From: an uncultured Eubacterium sp.
Lineage (GTDB): Bacteria; Bacillota; Clostridia; Peptostreptococcales; Anaerovoracaceae
DNA: 9,379 nt
Reading direction: 5' to 3'
Assembly: GCA_900551775.1 (NCBI GenBank)
Contig: URXI01000156.1
Location: forward strand, 1-9,379
Part shown: piece by piece, positions 6,209-9,379 of the stretch
Position numbering within the stretch: the first letter of the stretch is position 1
Layout: every line of letters begins with the position of its first letter
Program-made: the position numbers and the translations under genes
Notes under the pieces: model-generated
Databases searched by the model: none
The model's input: only the letters and a program-made list of their open reading frames with translations
Told to the model about the DNA's origin: nothing

Positions 6209-7412
6209 TAAGACCCCAAGTGCAAACAGACTGCACATCAGTTTCTTTGGCAGACGCAACGCTGGAAAATCCAGCGTTGTCAACGCTGTCACGGGACAGG
6301 ATCTGTCTATCGTGTCGGAAGTAAAAGGCACTACCACAGACCCGGTCAAAAAAGCCATGGAGCTGCTGCCCCTGGGACCGGTGGTGATCATTGACACCCC
6401 CGGCATCGACGACGACGGAAAGGTCGGCGGTCAGCGGGTCGCAAAGTCCTATCAGATCCTGAACAAGACTGACGTGGCAGTGCTGGTCATCGACAACTTT
6501 GTCGGTCCTGCCGCTGAAGACCTGGAACTGATCGATCTATTCAAGAAAAAGAACATCCCCTATATCGTCGCCCTGAACAAAGTCGATCTGGACATGGAAT
6601 CCCTCGTCTCTGACGCGGGTGAGGATGCCGGGGAAGCACAGGCTTTCCCAGCCGTCCTGGTCAGCGCCCTGACCGGCCAGGGGATTAAAGAGTTGAAAGA
6701 GAAAATTGCAGAAATTGCCAAACCTCTGGAAACCGATAAGAAGGTGATCGGAGACATGCTGCAAGACGGCGACATCGTCGTTCTGGTGACGCCTATCGAT
6801 GCCTCCGCCCCCAAGGGCAGGATGATCCTGCCACAGGTCCAGACCATCCGTGACATTCTGGATGCCAGCGCCGTCTGCCTGGTCACCCAGGTCCCTGAAC
6901 TGGCGGGCTGTCTCCGTTCCCTCAAGGAGCCGCCGGCCCTGGTCGTCACCGACAGCCAGGCCTTTCAGCAGGTAAAGGAAATTGTACCGCAGGACGTGCC
7001 TCTGACGTCCTTTTCCATTCTCTTTGCACGCTTCAAAGGCATCCTGGACACGGCTATTCACGGCGCCCATTATCTGAACCAGCTGGAAGACGGCGACACC
7101 GTTTTGATCTCCGAAGGCTGCACCCATCACAGGCAGTGCGAGGACATCGGCACCGTCAAGCTGCCCGGCTGGATTGAAGAATACAGCGGCAAGAAACTGC
7201 TCTTCGAGTTCACCAGCGGCGGACAATTCCCCCAGGAATTATCAAAATATGCTCTGGTGGTCCACTGCGGCGGCTGCATGCTGAACGAAAGAGAGATGGT
7301 GTACCGGCAGGCGCTGGCCGAAGAACAGGGTGTGCCTTTCACCAATTACGGCACCCTGATCGCACACATCAACGGAATTTTAGATCGAAGCCTGGAGATT
7401 TTTTATGAATAG
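6183..7412 (+). CDS. hydF: [FeFe]-hydrogenase H-cluster maturation GTPase HydF
   Basis: Encodes 409 residues of HydF, the GTPase and scaffold that carries the 2Fe precursor and delivers it to apo-hydrogenase. Seen: the G1 loop GRRNAGKSS at 23-31, G2 threonines in KGTTTDP (48-54), G3 DTPG at 71-74, G4 NKVD at 132-135, the dimerisation domain, and the C-terminal [4Fe-4S] motif with C313 and H315 in EGCTHH followed by C362 and C365 in HCGGC. The frame is open further upstream, to 6069, but the ATG at 6183 has AAGGAG (6170-6175) seven bases before it and gives the family's usual short N-terminus before the G1 strand. It overlaps hydG by 26 bases and proB by 8 bases, which implies translational coupling on both sides. 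No ligand or nucleotide-binding residue is missing. Confidence 0.96.
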   Translation: MARETSDFNKTPSANRLHISFFGRRNAGKSSVVNAVTGQDLSIVSEVKGTTTDPVKKAMELLPLGPVVIIDTPGIDDDGKVGGQRVAKSYQILNKTDVAVLVIDNFVGPAAEDLELIDLFKKKNIPYIVALNKVDLDMESLVSDAGEDAGEAQAFPAVLVSALTGQGIKELKEKIAEIAKPLETDKKVIGDMLQDGDIVVLVTPIDASAPKGRMILPQVQTIRDILDASAVCLVTQVPELAGCLRSLKEPPALVVTDSQAFQQVKEIVPQDVPLTSFSILFARFKGILDTAIHGAHYLNQLEDGDTVLISEGCTHHRQCEDIGTVKLPGWIEEYSGKKLLFEFTSGGQFPQELSKYALVVHCGGCMLNEREMVYRQALAEEQGVPFTNYGTLIAHINGILDRSLEIFYE

Positions 7413-8202
7413 TATAATCAACAGCAAGCGCATCGTCATCAAAGTGGGGACCTCCACTTTGACCCATCCCAGCGGAAAAATCAATATTCGCCACATCGAA
7501 AACCTCTGCAAGGTCATCGCGGACCTTGAGAATGCCGGCAAGGAGATCACCCTGGTCTCCTCTGGCGCCATCGGGGTCGGTGTCGGAAAGCTGAACCTGG
7601 CTGCCCGTCCGGACGAAACCAGCAAGAAGCAGGCGCTGGCTGCCATCGGCCAATGTGAGCTGATGTTCATGTACGACAAATTCTTTGGCGAATACAACCA
7701 TACCGTGGCACAGGTCCTGTTGACTGCGGACGTCGTTGACAGCGATATCAAGCGGCAGAACGTGCAGAACACCTTTGCAGAGCTGATCGACATGGGCATC
7801 ATCCCCGTCGTCAACGAGAATGACACCGTGGCAACCGATGAGTTAGAAGGAAATAACTTCGGCGACAACGATACCCTTTCCGCCATCGTGGCAAAGCTGA
7901 TCAACGCCGATCTGCTGGTCATCCTCACCGATATCGACGGGCTTTATGACAAAGACCCTAGAAAATACAGCGACGCCAGACGCATCGCTGTGGTAGAAAA
8001 AATCGACGAAGAGATCGAAGCCCTGGCGGGCGGCGCCGGTTCCCTCTTCGGCACCGGCGGCATGACCACCAAGGTCAGCGCAGCCAAAGTATCCACCGAA
8101 GCAGGCATTCCCTGCTGCGTCATCAAGGGAGATCAGCCTGCCAATCTCTACACCCTTTTCGACGGACAGAATATCGGAACCATTTTTAAAGCCGGGAGGT
8201 AA
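7405..8202 (+). CDS. proB: Glutamate 5-kinase, short form without PUA domain
   Basis: Encodes 265 residues of glutamate 5-kinase, which phosphorylates L-glutamate with ATP in the first step of proline synthesis. It is an amino-acid-kinase fold protein: KVGTSTLT at 13-20, the glycine loop VSSGAIGVGVG at 51-61, PVVNENDTV at 134-142, FGDNDTLSA at 152-160, LTDIDGLYDKDP at 174-185 and GTGGMTTKV near 218-226. It ends after the kinase domain, so it lacks the C-terminal PUA domain of the 367-residue Escherichia coli enzyme; this short form is common in clostridia. The start overlaps the hydF end by 8 bases, and a GGAG site seven bases upstream lies inside hydF. The first proA codon follows after 5 bases. 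Proline feedback inhibition is known in the family but cannot be judged from sequence here. Confidence 0.95.
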   Translation: MNSIINSKRIVIKVGTSTLTHPSGKINIRHIENLCKVIADLENAGKEITLVSSGAIGVGVGKLNLAARPDETSKKQALAAIGQCELMFMYDKFFGEYNHTVAQVLLTADVVDSDIKRQNVQNTFAELIDMGIIPVVNENDTVATDELEGNNFGDNDTLSAIVAKLINADLLVILTDIDGLYDKDPRKYSDARRIAVVEKIDEEIEALAGGAGSLFGTGGMTTKVSAAKVSTEAGIPCCVIKGDQPANLYTLFDGQNIGTIFKAGR

Positions 8203-8207
8203 ACATC

Positions 8208-9379
8208 ATGACCAAATTAGAGCAAATGGGCGCTCTGGCAAAAGATGCAGCCAGAACCCTCAGAACCCAAAGCGCATCAGAAAAGACAGCGGCTCTGGAA
8301 AGCATCGCCGCCGCCCTTCGTGAAAATACGCCAGACATCCTCGCGGCAAACGCCCTGGATGTAGCCGCCGCCGAAGGAAAGCTTTCTCCCTCTATGATCG
8401 ACAGGCTCGCCCTCTGCGAAGAACGTGTCGAGGCTATGGCAGACGCCGTCATGGCGGTTTCAAAGTGGCCCGATCCTGTGGGCAGGGTTTTGGAAGCGAG
8501 AGATCTTCCAAACGGTCTTCACGTGGAGAAGACTTCCGTTCCCTTAGGGGTCTTGGGCATCATCTTTGAGGCTCGTCCCAATGTGACCAGCGACTGCGCC
8601 GCACTCTGCATCAAGGCAGGCAACGCCTGCATCCTCAGAGGCGGAAAAGAAGCCTTCCACTCCAACTCCGCGATTACGCATGTCATGCGAGAGGCTCTGG
8701 CACAGACTGCCCTGCCTAAAGACTGCGTCCAGCTGGTAGAAGACACTTCCCGCGATTCCGCTGCTGAGATGATGGCTCTGACGGAATATCTGGACGTCCT
8801 CATTCCGAGAGGCGGCGCCGGCCTGATCAGGTCCGTCGTAGATAACGCCAAAGTTCCCGTCATCGAAACCGGCGTAGGCAACTGCCACATCTATGTGGAC
8901 AAAGCCGCAGACATCAAAGCGGCCCTGGACATCGTCTTCAACGCCAAGACCTCCAGGCCTTCCGTCTGCAATGCGGCGGAAAAACTTCTGGTGCACAGGG
9001 AGATCGCGGCGGCGTTTTTACCTGCCATGGCGGAAAAGCTTGCCGAAAAAAACGTGGAGCTGAGGGCGGACGAAGCTGCCCAAAGCCTGCTGCCTGGCGC
9101 CAAGGCGGCTGCCGCAGACGACTGGGGACGTGAATACCTGGACTACGTCATGGGCGTCAAAATCGTGGACAGCATCGACCAAGCCATCGACCACATCGAG
9201 AAATATTCTTCCCATCACAGCGACTGCATCGTCACCTCTGACCAGGCTGCCGCAGATATTTTTCTCGCCTCTGTGGATTCTGCCGCAGTCTACCACAACG
9301 CTTCCACCAGATTTACCGACGGCGGCGAGCTGGGACTGGGCGCAGAAATCGGCATTTCCACCCAGAAACTCCACGCCAG
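8208..9379 (+). CDS. proA: Gamma-glutamyl phosphate reductase, 3' end cut by the window
   Basis: The first 390 codons are present and in frame to the window edge; the family is usually about 415-420 residues, so only the last part is missing. ProA reduces gamma-glutamyl phosphate with NADPH to glutamate 5-semialdehyde, the second step of proline synthesis, and probably channels the labile product of ProB. Seen: an aldehyde-dehydrogenase-like fold with GVLGIIFEARPNVTSD, CILRGGKEAFHSN, LIPRGGAGLI, the ProA hallmark PVIETGVGNCHIYVD, the catalytic-cysteine segment NAKTSRPSVCNAAE, and near the edge FTDGGELGLGAEIGIST. The ATG at 8208 has GGGAGGT seven bases upstream, formed partly by the end of proB, and the gap to proB is 5 bases. 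No frameshift or unusual base use was seen. The remaining C-terminus and any following proC lie outside the window. Confidence 0.95.
   Translation, partial: MTKLEQMGALAKDAARTLRTQSASEKTAALESIAAALRENTPDILAANALDVAAAEGKLSPSMIDRLALCEERVEAMADAVMAVSKWPDPVGRVLEARDLPNGLHVEKTSVPLGVLGIIFEARPNVTSDCAALCIKAGNACILRGGKEAFHSNSAITHVMREALAQTALPKDCVQLVEDTSRDSAAEMMALTEYLDVLIPRGGAGLIRSVVDNAKVPVIETGVGNCHIYVDKAADIKAALDIVFNAKTSRPSVCNAAEKLLVHREIAAAFLPAMAEKLAEKNVELRADEAAQSLLPGAKAAAADDWGREYLDYVMGVKIVDSIDQAIDHIEKYSSHHSDCIVTSDQAAADIFLASVDSAAVYHNASTRFTDGGELGLGAEIGISTQKLHA

Noticed and set aside
6537..7226. Minus-strand open frame (229 codons) opposite hydF
   Set aside because: It is a shadow of hydF, with no start signal and no recognisable motif.

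Overview
The window looks like chromosomal DNA from a fermentative anaerobe of the Clostridia (Eubacteriales). This is inferred from [FeFe]-hydrogenase maturation genes in the clostridial order with a TM1266-type regulator gene, a short glutamate 5-kinase without a PUA domain, purine-rich Shine-Dalgarno sites and a sigma-54 activator of clostridial type. Coding DNA has moderate GC, while the one true regulatory gap is AT-rich. I do not assign a genus. No tRNA, rRNA, CRISPR array or mobile element was seen.

Layout. The left arm (about 1-1822) is read leftward. It holds a hydrolase of the 2,4-diacetylphloroglucinol hydrolase (PhlG)/phloretin hydrolase family, then a 69-residue protein with two membrane segments, then a small GT2-type glycosyltransferase-like protein. 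The 168-bp divergent gap (1823-1990) carries a consensus-quality sigma-54 (-24/-12) promoter facing the hydrolase gene and a perfect AT-rich dyad at enhancer distance. From 1991 everything is read rightward: a PAS-AAA+-Fis sigma-54 activator, then an 81-residue TM1266-family protein, hydE, hydG, hydF, proB and the start of proA, which runs off the right end.

How the genes work together. The left half looks like a self-contained regulatory unit. A sensor-activator is encoded divergently from a sigma-54-dependent C-C hydrolase gene, so the hydrolase and its two followers are probably switched on by a small ligand sensed by the PAS domain, plausibly an aromatic or polyphenol-like acyl compound (inference). 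The right half is a housekeeping or energy operon. HydE, HydG and HydF build the 2Fe subcluster of the [FeFe]-hydrogenase H-cluster; the hydrogenase itself is not in the window. The first two steps of proline synthesis (ProB, ProA) are fused to it by overlapping or near-abutting genes with internal ribosome sites. The strongest observations are the sigma-54 promoter/activator pair at a PhlG-family gene and the translationally linked hydEGF-proBA arrangement.
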